Source of the DNA: Onchidella celtica
Lineage: Eukaryota; Mollusca; Gastropoda; Systellommatophora; Onchidiidae
Direction: 5' to 3'
Assembly (NCBI GenBank): GCA_963931925.1
Contig: OZ007583.1
Coordinates: forward strand, 11,547,276 to 11,611,275
Length of the DNA stretch: 64,000 bases
Shown here piece after piece: positions 34,012-44,010 of the stretch. The notes beneath the pieces are model-generated. The model worked only from the letters and a program-made list of their open reading frames with translations. It was not told the origin of the DNA and ran no database searches. Made by a program: the position numbers and the translations under genes. How positions within the stretch are numbered: the stretch's first letter is position 1; each line of letters opens with the position of its first letter.

Positions 34012-35492
34012 GAAGACCACAGGGGAAAAACGACGGTAGTCACAAAATACGATTTTCGTGGTTATCTCCCCTAACAGTAGTTCTCCTACTGAAGTTTCGA
34101 ACCCCCTGACTGCCTCTACCGAAAAACGACTGTAGTCCTATAAATTTATCACATTTTAGAAAGGCATCCTTTGGAAAAATGACTGTAGTCCTTCAAATTT
34201 GGGGAAAGAATGACGGTAGTCCTTTATTGGTCATGTGACTTTGATAACATGACCTTCCAGGACCAATGAGAGACGACTTCCTGCGGGTTTGTTGTTCATG
34301 TTGCCTAGAACAAAATGGCGGATGCTGACATTCCACAAGTGACAGAGAAGCCGAAGAAAAGGCCAATTATTGGCAGAAAAAAAGACGAGGCAAAGAAACA
34401 AAAGCTAACTTCACAATATCCATCACGAAGGAAACATCCGTGACAACTTACATGAAGAAATCGCTTCAGATTCAGATTAGGAATTAGTAACAAATGGAAC
34501 TATAACTCCAGTCTTTTATGTTAGGGTTTCTTCTTTGGACTTACAATAACATGACATTATTTTCAATTTCCTTGTAAGCCTACTCATTGGTGTGATTAGT
34601 CTGTGCACTGGTATCATGAACTTGTGCAAGTAATTTGCCAGTATACCAACTAAATGAATCAATATTGTCCCAATCTTCTTTTCTACCATGCATGATTCCA
34701 TGTCATTGTAGGTACATGTACATTTTTTCCCCAAGGCTACTTGGAATTATGCCTCAAAGATTAACAACAGCCAGAAAGCTCTTCTTATTGATGTCATGTT
34801 TTTATCTTCCATCTTCTCATTCATTATTTATTGATGTCATGTTTTTTTTATGTTCATTCTTCCGTCTTCTCATTCTTATTGATGTCATTTTTTTTTTATG
34901 TTCATTCTTCCGTCTTCTCATTCTTATTGATGTCATGTTTTTTATTCCCATAGGCCTATATGTTTTTATCATTCACTCTTGTTGATGTCCTGTTTTATTT
35001 TTGTGTTGTTTTTTTTATATAATACTACTCCCACCACCAGTCTCACAATGTCATCTCAAAATTCAAAATTTGCGCCAATGTTGTCACCAAAATATCCACC
35101 CTAAATGGCTCCATGGTCATTAAAATTAATAAATTTTTTTCAACTTATGTTTGTCTTTCAGTTTTCCTTTGCTAAGCAACTCGTTGGAGTGAAAAAGCGT
35201 GATGCTATTGAATTGCAGGCAAAAAGGATGATTGTTATTCTTTACTACCGGGGAAAAACGACAGTAGTCCAAATGTACCCTGATTAGTTTTCAACCTCAA
35301 TTCTAGTATAAAATTAAGTCCTACATGTTTCAAAATGATTATGCACATATAGAAATATTTATTCTATGATAAAACAAAGAAAGGAACAAGGTTATGTTTC
35401 TTGAATAAGAATCATAGACTTTCAAATCTTAAAATTCATTTTACATAAAACAAGTATTTTGTGACTACCGTCGTTTTTCCCCTGTGGTCTTC
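34012..35492. mobile_element. TIR element inserted in the MULE (1481 bp, TSD AGTT)
   Basis: Perfect 39-bp terminal inverted repeats (34012-34050 and 35454-35492, starting GAAGACCACAGGGG) are flanked by AGTT at 34008-34011 and 35493-35496. The motif GRAAAAAYGACNGTAGTC repeats near both ends (about 34023, 34122, 34172, 34204, 35253 and the 3' end), as transposase-binding sites often do. Excision restores DFQLTT-ISVLDV in the MULE. Inside are a 42-residue Lys-rich open frame (34315-34443, start context CAAAATGG), a 61-bp minisatellite (34776-34945, TTATTGATGTCAT) and an exon-like stretch after TTTGTCTTTCAG (35163-35287). No known transposase is present. The superfamily is unassigned. Confidence 0.85.
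34315..34443 (+). CDS. Short Lys/Arg-rich open frame inside the TIR element
   Basis: 42 residues from ATGGCGGATGCT: MADADIPQVTEKPKKRPI, then GRKKDEAKKQKL, ending at TGA 34441. A good initiation context and biased composition hint at a first exon, either captured from the host or belonging to the autonomous relative. A candidate later exon at 35163-35287 reads QLVGVKKRDAIELQAKRM. I cannot name either. Confidence 0.3.
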   Translation: MADADIPQVTEKPKKRPIIGRKKDEAKKQKLTSQYPSRRKHP

Positions 35493-35496
35493 AGTT

Positions 35497-36362
35497 GTTA
35501 ACTGAAAATCATATTGGTTGGTGCAGTGGGTGGAGTCTATACAGATAATTTTGTGTGCGTACTTCTTCATCGTGTTTCTTTGGTAGTGTGTTTGGATAAC
35601 TAATAGAAAATCTTCATCTTGAAGTATACCATAGGGTGTATCTTGGGCTTTATAAAGTACAATAGGGTTGTCAGAATCATTTTGCAGCTCATGAACCCAC
35701 AAATCAATACTCCTCCCACCATCAGAATGCCTCTCTGTTCCTGTAACATTGAACTGTTTCCTTATGTTGTAAATGTCTTGCCTAGTCACTAAAGTGTCCC
35801 TATCGACTTCAGTGATTTTGTTTCGAATTTCATCGAGTATAGTGTCAGTTTCTAGTCCTTGTGCCAACTTCCCTGCGATCAATAGTCTGAGATTTTCGGA
35901 CAGTTTTGTATGTGCCAGTTTAGAAGCATGATCAGCATGCTGTAAGCAATATTCTACTGTGATAGTCCCATTTTTACTGTCCTTGTTACTGATCATATAC
36001 GCTGTACAATGAAATCCAATTTTGCATGACCCTTGGGATTTCAAGGCTCGTTTGCGATCAGTTATTATTTCCTGTGCACCTGATCTCTTACAGTAATAGT
36101 AATTTTGTATGCATGCTTCGGTGGTGCGTGCACCACAATGTTTCACATACAGTGAGGAAGTGTCCTTTTCAACCTTTTTTTTCCATGTCATGAAATCATC
36201 TTCAGTGTCAAATCTGCATGTGGACATGGAAATGTCTTTGTCATGTTGTGAATTGTAGTGGTCAATCAGATCTCTCAGTGTCTGGCATTTGAAATCACAT
36301 GCCTGACAATGACAAAAAGAAGAACTGCTTCCTGCTTCCAAGTACTGCTGTCGGTGCTGCGT
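35497..36362 (-). pseudogene. MULE transposase, N-terminal and first catalytic part
   Basis: In the same frame as the Ulp1 part, after the single TAG: TQHRQQYLEAGSSSS, a second C2H2 finger (CQACDFKCQTLRDLIDH), an FAR1/MULE-like DNA-binding region (MTWKKKVEKDTSSLYV, YYYCKRSG, KIGFHCTAYM), and KIICIDSTHCTNQYDF with the first catalytic Asp. It is broken at 35496 by the TIR element; beyond that point the open frame translates only the insert. Confidence 0.85.
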
Positions 36363-37737
36363 CTATTTATGTTTGTGTAGTGACTGCCTGCATGCAAAGG
36401 ATTTGTTACAAAATTGGCAAATTGGCTTTTCTCCTCCATTGGTACCGGAATTCTTGCTTGAATTGTGCGACGGTGCTTCTGAACTTGGTGTGCTGAGCTG
36501 ACTGTGCGGACCCAAAGTTTTGCTATTAGCTTCATTATCAGAAGTGTCATTGTTTGCTTGGTTTGGTGAGGCATGCATGTTATTGCTTGCGTGTGGGCCT
36601 GGTTTGTGTGGGGCTGATGTCTTACTATAGGAGGCCTGACCATTTTCTTTATTTGCAGGATCATGTGTTCTCTTTTTTTTGTATTTCCCATGATTGTGTG
36701 TCCAACTACTTGAACCTGCAGTATTTGTTTGACTGTTTTGGTCTTGCATTTTAGGTGAACTTGGTTCTGCTCGACTGTTTGATTGCCTGTGACTATGAGT
36801 GCTGCTGGGATTGCTTTGGTAGCTTGATTGTGCTGGTTTGCATGTTTCAGAGTTGAGTGCTTTTCTTTTGCGAGAGTATGAGTGTTCTGTAAATTGAAAG
36901 TCATCAAAATCAGGATCGAAGCTGCCATTGCTGTGACCTTGCTGCAAGAGGGTCATGTCCAGTCCGTGGATAAACCAGTACATCATGACCCGCCGCAGAT
37001 ATTTTTCGTATCTTGTGGGGTCTACATGGAAAATGGAGCCGTTCAACCCACTTTTGGGGCCTGTCAGCCTGCTGAACAGGGGAGAGTCCATGGCTGCTAT
37101 GACGCCACATATTGTGGCAACAATGCCACAGACATTGCTGCAAACTTGTAATGGGTAGTTCTTGCAGTGTCCAGAACATGTATGGTTGTGGCCGAGTCGA
37201 GTCGGGGTGTGCATCAGATGAATGTCCGTGTCAGCCTCGGATAGCCTTGGCAGTCCAAAATGGGCAGTGTAGCGGGCAAGTTCATCCAGTAGATTTGGTG
37301 GCATACCCCAAGCCATACTATCACAGTACAGAACTCTGGGATGGTCGGTTAACTCAACTGTCACAAGAACCCAGTGTGACCCTGACTGCTGTGGTGTGGA
37401 CAAATAGACGCTGTTGTCAGGCATCTTTCCCACATTTGCCACAAGAATCAGCTGCTTCACGTCGGGCAAATTTCGTCGCCGGATCATGGTTCCCAACTCC
37501 TCAGGAGAAGACACGCCCATGCACAGGCACACTGAAGTATGCTGGCAACGGTTTGCTGCCTCCAGGAGCCATGAGATGTGGCATGATATCATCCAACCTT
37601 CCTGGCCCTCTTTACAGAGTTGAGCCATTTCATCAGGAGTGCATCCTGTATAAGAAGTGGGAGAAATATTTCTATAGTGCTGTTCTAGGAGGATCATTGT
37701 TAAACTTACTTTGAAACTTACTTTTTGCATATGTGAC
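36363..37737 (-). pseudogene. Ulp1/C48-like cysteine protease domain plus C2H2 finger (N-terminus of the MULE protein)
   Basis: The frame is open from 37808, but its first residues are translated (CT)n repeat, so I start at MQKVSFKVSLTMILL (37733). Motifs in order, numbered from 37808: SGSHWVLVTVEL (His145), RVLYCDSMAWG (Asp163), YPLQVCSNVCGIVATICG (Gln221 and Cys227). Order and spacing (His, Asp, Gln, Cys) match the catalytic set of Ulp1/SENP peptidases. A Ser/Asn/His/Pro-rich linker of about 150 residues follows, then CQFCNKSFACRQSLHKHK and the TAG stop; reading through gives TQH, completing the zinc finger. Ulp1-type proteases remove SUMO or related tags; here the role is unknown. Some plant MULEs and Maverick elements carry such domains. 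Confidence 0.8.
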
Positions 37738-37756
37738 CATGTACGAGAAAGCAGAG

Positions 37757-37807
37757 CTCTCTCTCTCTCTCTCTCTCTCTCTAGCCCCCTTCTCTCTCTC
37801 TCTCTCA

Positions 37808-37847
<40 letters not shown>

Positions 37848-37947
37848 CTATATATAAAATGAAGTTGTATGTGTGTATGTATGTATGTATGTATGTATGT
37901 ATGTATGTATGTATGTATGTATGTATGTATGTATGTATGTATGTATC
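37757..37947. repeat. Compound microsatellite (CT)n-(TA)n-(GTAT)n
   Basis: (CT)n at 37757-37827, (TA)n to about 37846, and (GTAT)n at 37871-37947. The (GTAT)n tract lies inside Helitron 2; the (CT)n tract abuts the MULE start. Confidence 0.9.
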
Positions 37948-38955
37948 GTTCAGATCCGCTGAGGCCTTTTACATGGCCTACAAGACACTCAAGGTCAGAG
38001 CATTCCATGAAGACCTCGTCAGCAAATCCTCACAGGGCAGAATAGTGAGAGAGGCCACTAAAGCAGACTATAAACATTCTGCCGCAGCCTTGACAAACCA
38101 CAAAATAAATGACAAGTTACGATCGTTCGTGTGTCGAGGCAGATTACAGCTCTTGGAATGTGAAAGCCTCTTATCTATCTACTACCCTCAGACATACACC
38201 AAGAGCTGCAAGATCTGCAACCACCCGACAGAAACCGCCTCCCACGTCCTGAGCGGCTGCACGAAACAGCAGAAAATATACCAGAGCAGGCACAACAGAA
38301 TTGTGGACATTATTCACGCAAAAATTGCCTGGTTTAACAAAGAAAAGACTGTTATGAGGGACACTGTGATTAAGCGTAGTCATTTCCTCACAGACCAACA
38401 ATCACATACAGACGTTTTCCAGCAAACACACGAGACCTGATATCACCATCATAAACCACCAACAGAAAAAAGCAAAACTTGTTGAAATATCAGTTCCATT
38501 TGATGCACACATAAACACATGTTACCAAGAAAAATTCAACAAGTATTTCCCATTGTCTCTTGACATCAATAATACAGGATATCAGTGTGAGGTTATTGTG
38601 TTGATCGTAGGAACTTTGGGCATTGTGCATCAGAAATTTAAAACTGGGCTACTGAAGTTGGATGTAAGTAGAACAGAGGCAAACTTTCTAAGCAGCTACT
38701 GTAGCTTAAGCGCCATCATTGGATCATACCAGACATGGAAGCAGCGATGTAAACATCATTTCAAAGCTATTGATTTTTAACACCTTACTGAACAAGCCCT
38801 ACTGTGCAACTCTTGAGTTCCCATCTTTCACAGACAGCCTTCCATCTACTCCTGGCCTATCACAGCCACAATTTCCACACAGATGCAATGTTTATTTATA
38901 TTGTATCAGTACATGCAATTGTAATGTATTTCAGTGGAAATAAAGACCCTATATG
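37948..38955 (+). pseudogene. 5'-truncated LINE with CCHC finger and restriction-like endonuclease
   Basis: The plus frame ending at 38440 reads FVCRGRLQLLECESLL, then CKICNHPTETASHVLSGC (C-x2-C-x7-H-x4-C). After a shift near 38430 it reads RPDITIINHQQKKAKLVEI, the PD-(D/E)xK-type core, SVPFDAHINTCYQEKF, CEVIVLIVGTLG and SLSAIIGSYQTWKQRC, stopping at 38778-38780. This finger-plus-nuclease tail is the hallmark of R2/NeSL/Hero-group LINEs, which often target specific repeats. An AATAAA lies at 38938-38943. The RT core is lost. Confidence 0.75.
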
Positions 38956-39477
38956 TGTGTGTGTGTGTATGTTCGGTATAGAAGCCGAAACGACTGAACG
39001 CATCTACACGAAATTGGATATCAGTATTCATGTGGGGTCGGGATTAATAATAGGCAACTTTTTATTTCAAATTAGACCCTGTAATTGTTATAAAATGCGA
39101 AAAGAACTTTATTTTTTAAATCCTTAGCGTTTCTTAGCGTTCGTCTCGCTTTCAGTAGATGCGTTCAATAGTAGTGCCAACCAGATCACCGCGCTAATGC
39201 CGGTACATTAGTTTTTGGCGTGCAAAACCCGTAAGTTCTCGAGAAATTGTGTCTGGCGAGGGCAGAAAATTTTTACGTTTCCGAGATTGTTTCCGTTCTC
39301 GCCTTTCAGTAGTCGTTCAATAGCCAGGATGAGCACTTAGAACCCGTACGGCTCGCACAAGAAATTGGAAAGCGTTTACGGCGTGCAAAAACCTAGATCT
39401 AAATAATCGAGCGAAGCGAGTGTATCGGGAGGGCAAAAAAATGGTCGTTGACTGTTAACGTTTATAGAACGATCTTT

Positions 39478-39895
39478 AGGGGGAAGGGTAGGGGGAGCGG
39501 TATGAATGTGAGGGTGGGGGTAGGGGTGTGTAGTGGAGAGGGGGGAATGGGGGGGAGAGCGAGTGGTGGAATAGGGGGGGATGAGAGTGGGGGGAGGGAT
39601 AATGCGAGGAAGGAAGTAGGGATGGGGGAGGGAGGGTGAGTGAGTGGGGGATGAGGGAGGCAGGGGGAAGGAGATGTGTTCGAGGGGGGGAGGCATAAGG
39701 TGAAGATGGGGGTTGAGGTGGGGGGGGCAGTGAGGAGAAAGTCGGGGGGGGGCGAAGGGGGATTATAGGTGGTGGGAAGACGTGGAAGAATAGTTGTTTT
39801 GTGTGTGTGTGTGTTTTTTTATTTTATTTTTTATTTTTTGGGGGGGTGGGGGTCGTGAGGAGGGGGACGGGGTGTCGTGGAGACCACGGGTGCGC
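39478..39895 (+). repeat. G-rich tract in Helitron 2
   Basis: About 400 bases with strong G over C bias and dozens of GGG-GGGGGGG runs separated by 1-7 bases, interrupted at 39796-39838 by a T-rich patch. G-quadruplex formation on the plus strand is plausible. Confidence 0.8.
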
Positions 39896-39936
39896 TGCTA
39901 GTATATATTATATATATCGTACGTTGAAGTTGTAAG

Positions 39937-40010
39937 TAATAATAATAATAATAATAAATAGCATTTATTCTGCGCATTTCCATTTTCTAAAAAAATGCTC
40001 AATGCGCATT
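39937..40010 (+). repeat. AAT-headed short dispersed repeat
   Basis: (AAT)n followed by ATAGCATTTATTCTGCGCATT and CAATGCGCATTACA, a hairpin-like unit of the same general type as the copies at 48555 and 48744. Confidence 0.45.
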
Positions 40011-40204
40011 ACATTTACAAAGACACAAAATTCCAAAAAAGACTGGACATGTGTATACACGTAAAACATAATAATGTGCATAAATGTACATGTGTATATA
40101 TAGAAATAGAAATTCTATGAGAAAATTAGTCACGCAGAGAGCCAGGCAATGCGTGCACAGTGCAATATAAACTCACTAGCAGTCACAATAAAACTGAAAC
40201 ATGA

Positions 40205-40480
40205 AGAATAAAAACGTTCGTTCTCTTTAAGACATTCAAAACAGAAAACATCAGTTTTGTATTTGATCTTTTCTTTTGCTGGCAGCCAAGAGGTCTGTGC
40301 TGGCAGCCAATGTAGTTCTTTCATAATTGGTGTTACGTGCACTGATTTCCTTTGTTTCATTATCAATTTTGCAGCTTGAAATAAAAACAATACATTAAAG
40401 TCACAGTGGTTCTCCGTAGATTGAAGGTAAAATAACATTTTAATACGTGTACATGCAGCCAGTTGCAAAGAGTCCGTCTG
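40205..40480 (-). pseudogene. LINE reverse-transcriptase C-terminal scrap
   Basis: Minus strand reads FQAAKLIMKQRKSVHVTPIM, KELHWLPAQ and AKEKIKYKTDVFCFECLK, the well-known HxTPxxxxLHWLP block of LINE proteins. Short and shifted. Confidence 0.7.
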
Positions 40481-40512
40481 TAACATATATGCCACGTGAG
40501 CAGTTTACTTAC

Positions 40513-41460
40513 CATATCCAGCAAGAATGACTCTGGTGGGGTTGTTCCAAATGATGTTTTTGAAATCATCCAAATCCTCCACACGGTCAACACCAGCAAC
40601 GTTAGGTGGTTTTAGGAACCAGGATGAAAACCATCTCTGTTCTGCTTGATAATTGTGGGGCTGCTCAAATCTCCTGTCAGGAGACTGGCCTGTATTTGTC
40701 AGGGCAAAAACATATTCCAATCTATCATTTGGATTATATTATTACCGTTATGTTCATTATTTATTTATTTATTTCTTTTAATTCATTTTATTTATTTATT
40801 TATTTATTTATTAACTTTTGGGGGGGGGGGGGGACTATTGGGATCTTTGTCTGTAAGAATTGGTAATAGGGTAGTTTGGGAAGGTCGTTTTTTTTTTTAA
40901 CATGAATGTATACCTTCCACTTAAATGTTAGTGAGGATGCACTCAGGGAAAACCATCTTATCAACCTCCTCAAATCAGCATTGGAACCACCACCTAGCAC
41001 TGACCCCATCATTTATAGTCATCACCAAAACCAGCGGTGCCTTTACTTTATTTTTTTTATCGTAGTTTGTATAAAATTATGTCTTAGAAGTTTATATTAG
41101 ATCTAAAATTTACTTATTGGATGAGATCACACCTGCATTGCTATTAGAAAGAAGAGAGAGAGAAGAGGGAGGGAGAGAGAGAGAGAGAGAGAGGCAGACA
41201 AACAGACAGAGCGTGTCTTTCGCTACAAGGGTAACTAAACTAGGTCTAGCCTGGCGCGCCTCGAGTCTCGCCAGTCTTCCCTGCCTCGCGGCGATGCACT
41301 GTAACAAGACCAAGGGAGGGCCCCGGCTTCGAGGGAATGCCTAGGTTTCAGGTCTTTTCTTAGATCTAGGTTTTGAAGGCTTTGCTATTGCACCGTGTTC
41401 CCCTTGTAAAAATAATGTAAAAAAAAAACCCACAATCTCACCTCTTGGTCTGTGCGCCAT
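40513..41460 (-). CDS. First two exons of an unrecognised gene (minus strand)
   Basis: Exon 1 is 41460-41442: ATGGCGCACAGACCAAGAG followed by GTGAGA. Exon 2 is 40689-40513, after TACAG and ending ATATG|GTAAGT. Phases agree (1 + 2 bases), giving MAHRPRGQSPDRRFEQPHN, then QRWFSSWFLKPPNVAGVD and NNPTRVILAGYG, 65 residues open throughout. The ATG has an ETS-like ACCGGAAG about 140 bases upstream and a palindrome 250-380 bases upstream. I do not recognise the protein. Later exons would lie below 40500, but only LINE and Helitron debris is visible there, so the gene may have long introns or be broken. Confidence 0.5.
40755..40831 (+). repeat. (ATTT)n microsatellite and G14 run
   Basis: TTTATTTATTTATT repeats, then about 14 G, in intron 1 of the unrecognised minus-strand gene. 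Confidence 0.85.
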
Positions 41461-41705
41461 GATATAAATTTCTAGGCCTAGATACGTCAACAAAGTTTAC
41501 AAAGGAGTCGGCGGAGGTGACTGTGATGATAGTTGTGAAAGCGAAAGTAAACACACGGCTGCAGAAGTGAAAACGAAACTGAACGCGGGGTTTGACATTT
41601 CACCGGAAGCGCGGACAAGTAACGCATGCGCAAAAGCCATATTGACGTTCTCTCTGTAAGGGCATGTAACCCGTTGCCGCTCTCGTATGCGCAGTCAGCT
41701 CCTCG

Positions 41706-41844
41706 GTGGCCGTATGCATAATCAATGCGTAAACTAAAGTAAATACGTTGGCTGGTGTTAACACGAGAAATTGTATTCATTTCTTGCGTTAACACCGGTC
41801 AACGTATTTACTTTAGTTTACGCATTGATTATGCATACGGCCAC
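41706..41844. repeat. 139-bp near-perfect palindrome
   Basis: Arms of about 66 bases (41706-41771 and 41779-41844), starting GTGGCCGTATGCATAATC, match as reverse complements with about four differences around a 7-base loop. It would extrude as a cruciform or transcribe to a hairpin. No clear target duplication, so origin as a foldback element is inferred. Confidence 0.85.
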
Positions 41845-41853
41845 TGCTTCCTT

Positions 41854-41887
41854 ATACCCCTGCGCAAGATGGCGGATTTTTCCGTAA
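41854..41887 (+). promoter_or_regulatory. Shared segment with a YY1-like core
   Basis: This 34-base segment (ATACCCCTGCGCAAGATGG onward) matches the reverse complement of 30891-30924 at about 32 of 34 positions. It contains AAGATGGCGG, as at the LETMD1 start. It could be promoter-like or part of an unrecognised repeat. Confidence 0.4.
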
Positions 41888-42443
41888 AGTTGTCTATTTC
41901 AACTTAAGACTGACTGACACTGTCACTCTACAAAACCAAAGGAAAAACCAATTCCAAGACATTCATTCAAGAGTTCTTGCCGGCACGTTGGCGTTTATTA
42001 TCATATATGCAGATCTTCAGCTCAGGTTTATACAAATACAAAATAGCCAGCTCGTCGGCTTCAGATGAATACAAACAGTCAAAAACCTCATTATTTCAGG
42101 CCTTTCCCTCAAGCACAGCACGTTGGCTACAGGCCATTTTTATTATTATTATTTTTTAATTAGATTAATCTCCCTTGTATTATTATTTCCAGTATGCCAG
42201 TTGGCATTTTCATTTTACAGAGCCAAATTCTTAACAGGGGGGGGGGGGGGGTTCTATCTGTTATGAATTAGTTTGTATGTCCTCATTTTCATCCGCCTCC
42301 CCAAGGTCTTCATTTTCACTTATGATAGCAGCACTCTCACATTGAAGGTTACCACTTATAATTATTATTGCGGCAACATTGTGGTATGCTTTGAGCATGT
42401 TCACATGGTAGATCCGGCTGCGATGTCCAATCTTAATGCAGTA

Positions 42444-43886
42444 CAGTGCAGTCCTAATATCTCGACATCAGTGGGACCGTCTGACTTTTGTCGAGTAGAG
42501 AGAAAGTCGAAATAGCAGATTAATGGTGGAAGAGAAAAAAAGGGGGGGGGGGAAATCAAACATCACCGTAATGGGAAGTGTCCAATATAACGCAATTATG
42601 TTCCTTCTTCATTTAATTATCGGCATATTGTCATCCGTTCCTCCAATATCACTGTTGTGCGGAGCAGTTGCGAGGCAAAGATTTGCTGATATCAGAGAAA
42701 TGCTGTAGCCATCAAATGCGCAGTGCTTTGCTTTTTTTTTTTATTAACCTCGTCCTTCAACTCGGTGTAAAGTGTAAGTTAATGTAACTTCTGATTTCCA
42801 GCCCCGTAGCCGTGAAAACCAGTTTCCACAAATACGCTGACACAGGCCTGTTCAACAACTCCACGCTCCCCAGCCATCGAGGGGGAGGGTAGAGGTGCAA
42901 AAAATGATGCAATGGGTAGGCTACAGAGCCTTCCTTTTACGTGTGTGTCCCGACCAAGCGAGAAACATGCGGCGGAGGGTGGCAGTGGTACGGGTCGGGG
43001 TCCCTCCTCGCAGCGTGATTATGCCCCAATGACCAATGATTGATATCACTATCAGTCAACAATACAGTACGCGAGACGGTGCTCGCATTTTTTATTTATG
43101 GCCAGTGAATTAATCGATTGCTGACGTAATCACAACAGGTAGATCTACCGCCAAGACACGGTATACCGTAGAACATAAATTACACACAGTTGAACCGTGT
43201 GGTGTGCCCACCTTGCTCACATAGAGCCATTCTAATACACACTTGTGTAATACTCGCTAAGCATCACAATCATGACTGTATTCAAAAGTAAACCGTTATG
43301 GCAAGGCCCTGGAGGAACAAAGACCTCACTTTCACGAGGTTCTTAGCACCTCAGTACTGCAAATACGTGGCTGCGGTGTTTACACATTCACCACACTATA
43401 CTCGATGAGGAGGGGGGACGAGTACGGCATTGTTACACTGCGTAATAGTAATTCCAGGCCACTGATAGCAAAGTGGGATAACGCAGTAGGCCTACAGTCT
43501 CGCATTTGAACATCGTACTATTCGTACACGGGAAAATGTCTTTATCGATTGATGACGTCACACACACTACATGCGGCCAAGATAAAGACAGTTTGCTGAC
43601 CAGCAACTGCCACTAGTACCAGGTCTAGGCCATTCAATGTTTGCTTTTTTTGTTTTTACCGCTACGGTAAGGTCACTTCTAAAGAAAAAAACAATCGAAA
43701 GATCTCACGTTTTGTGTGTGTGTATATGTGGGGGGGGGGGGGCAAGACGAAGGGATATAATTACACGCATGGTATGTGGCAGACTGCAAAATAATGGTTA
43801 TTTCTCTGCCCAAAGGTAAACCGAACTTTCGTAAATCGAAGTATAATCCATTTCCCCAGCGACTTCGAATTATGCGGGCTGCACTG
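42444..43886. mobile_element. Tigger-like non-autonomous element (TA target)
   Basis: Ends CAGTGCAGTCC...TAATATCTCGA and, in reverse complement, CAGTGCAGCCC...ATAATTCGA, bordered by TA (42442-42443 and 43887-43888). CAGTG ends with TCGA motifs are typical of Tigger/pogo. The 1443-bp interior has no transposase and includes a G run and GC-rich unique-looking sequence, so it may have filler or captured DNA. Confidence 0.55.
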
Positions 43887-43919
43887 TATATAATTATGCG
43901 GGTTAAGTTTCGGTACTGT

Positions 43920-44003
<84 letters not shown>
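43920..44003. repeat. C10-(CT)n microsatellite
   Basis: C10 followed by about 37 CT units. Confidence 0.95.

Positions 44004-44010
<7 letters not shown>

Larger units (their letters stand above)
33025..37780 (-). mobile_element. Mutator-like (MULE) transposon with an N-terminal Ulp1/C48 protease, interrupted
   Basis: One minus-strand frame runs from the Ulp1-like domain (37737-36900) through a low-complexity linker and two C2H2 fingers (36430-36250) to a MULE transposase (36240-35497, then 34011-33110) and a SWIM finger. Lesions: TAG at 36363-36365, a 1481-bp insert, and shifts near 33838 and 33130. The terminal inverted repeats of the MULE were not found. Confidence 0.75.
37847..39901 (+). 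mobile_element. Second Helitron (about 2 kb) with a nested LINE
   Basis: Starts A|TCTATATATAAAATGAAG, ends GCTGCTAG|T, with hairpin CGTGG-AGA-CCACG (39876-39888) 13 bases before the end. The sequence after the LINE (GAAACGACTGAACGCATC, 38988-39005) resembles the GAAAACTACTGGACGTATTG of Helitron 1 (32047), supporting one split Helitron. The (GTAT)n and (TG)n tracts on the two sides of the LINE would be one original tract. Confidence 0.65.

Noticed and set aside
37733..37947. Start of a plus-strand frame through Ser/Leu and Tyr/Val repeats
   Set aside because: Microsatellite translation joined by chance to the LINE tail that begins at 37948.
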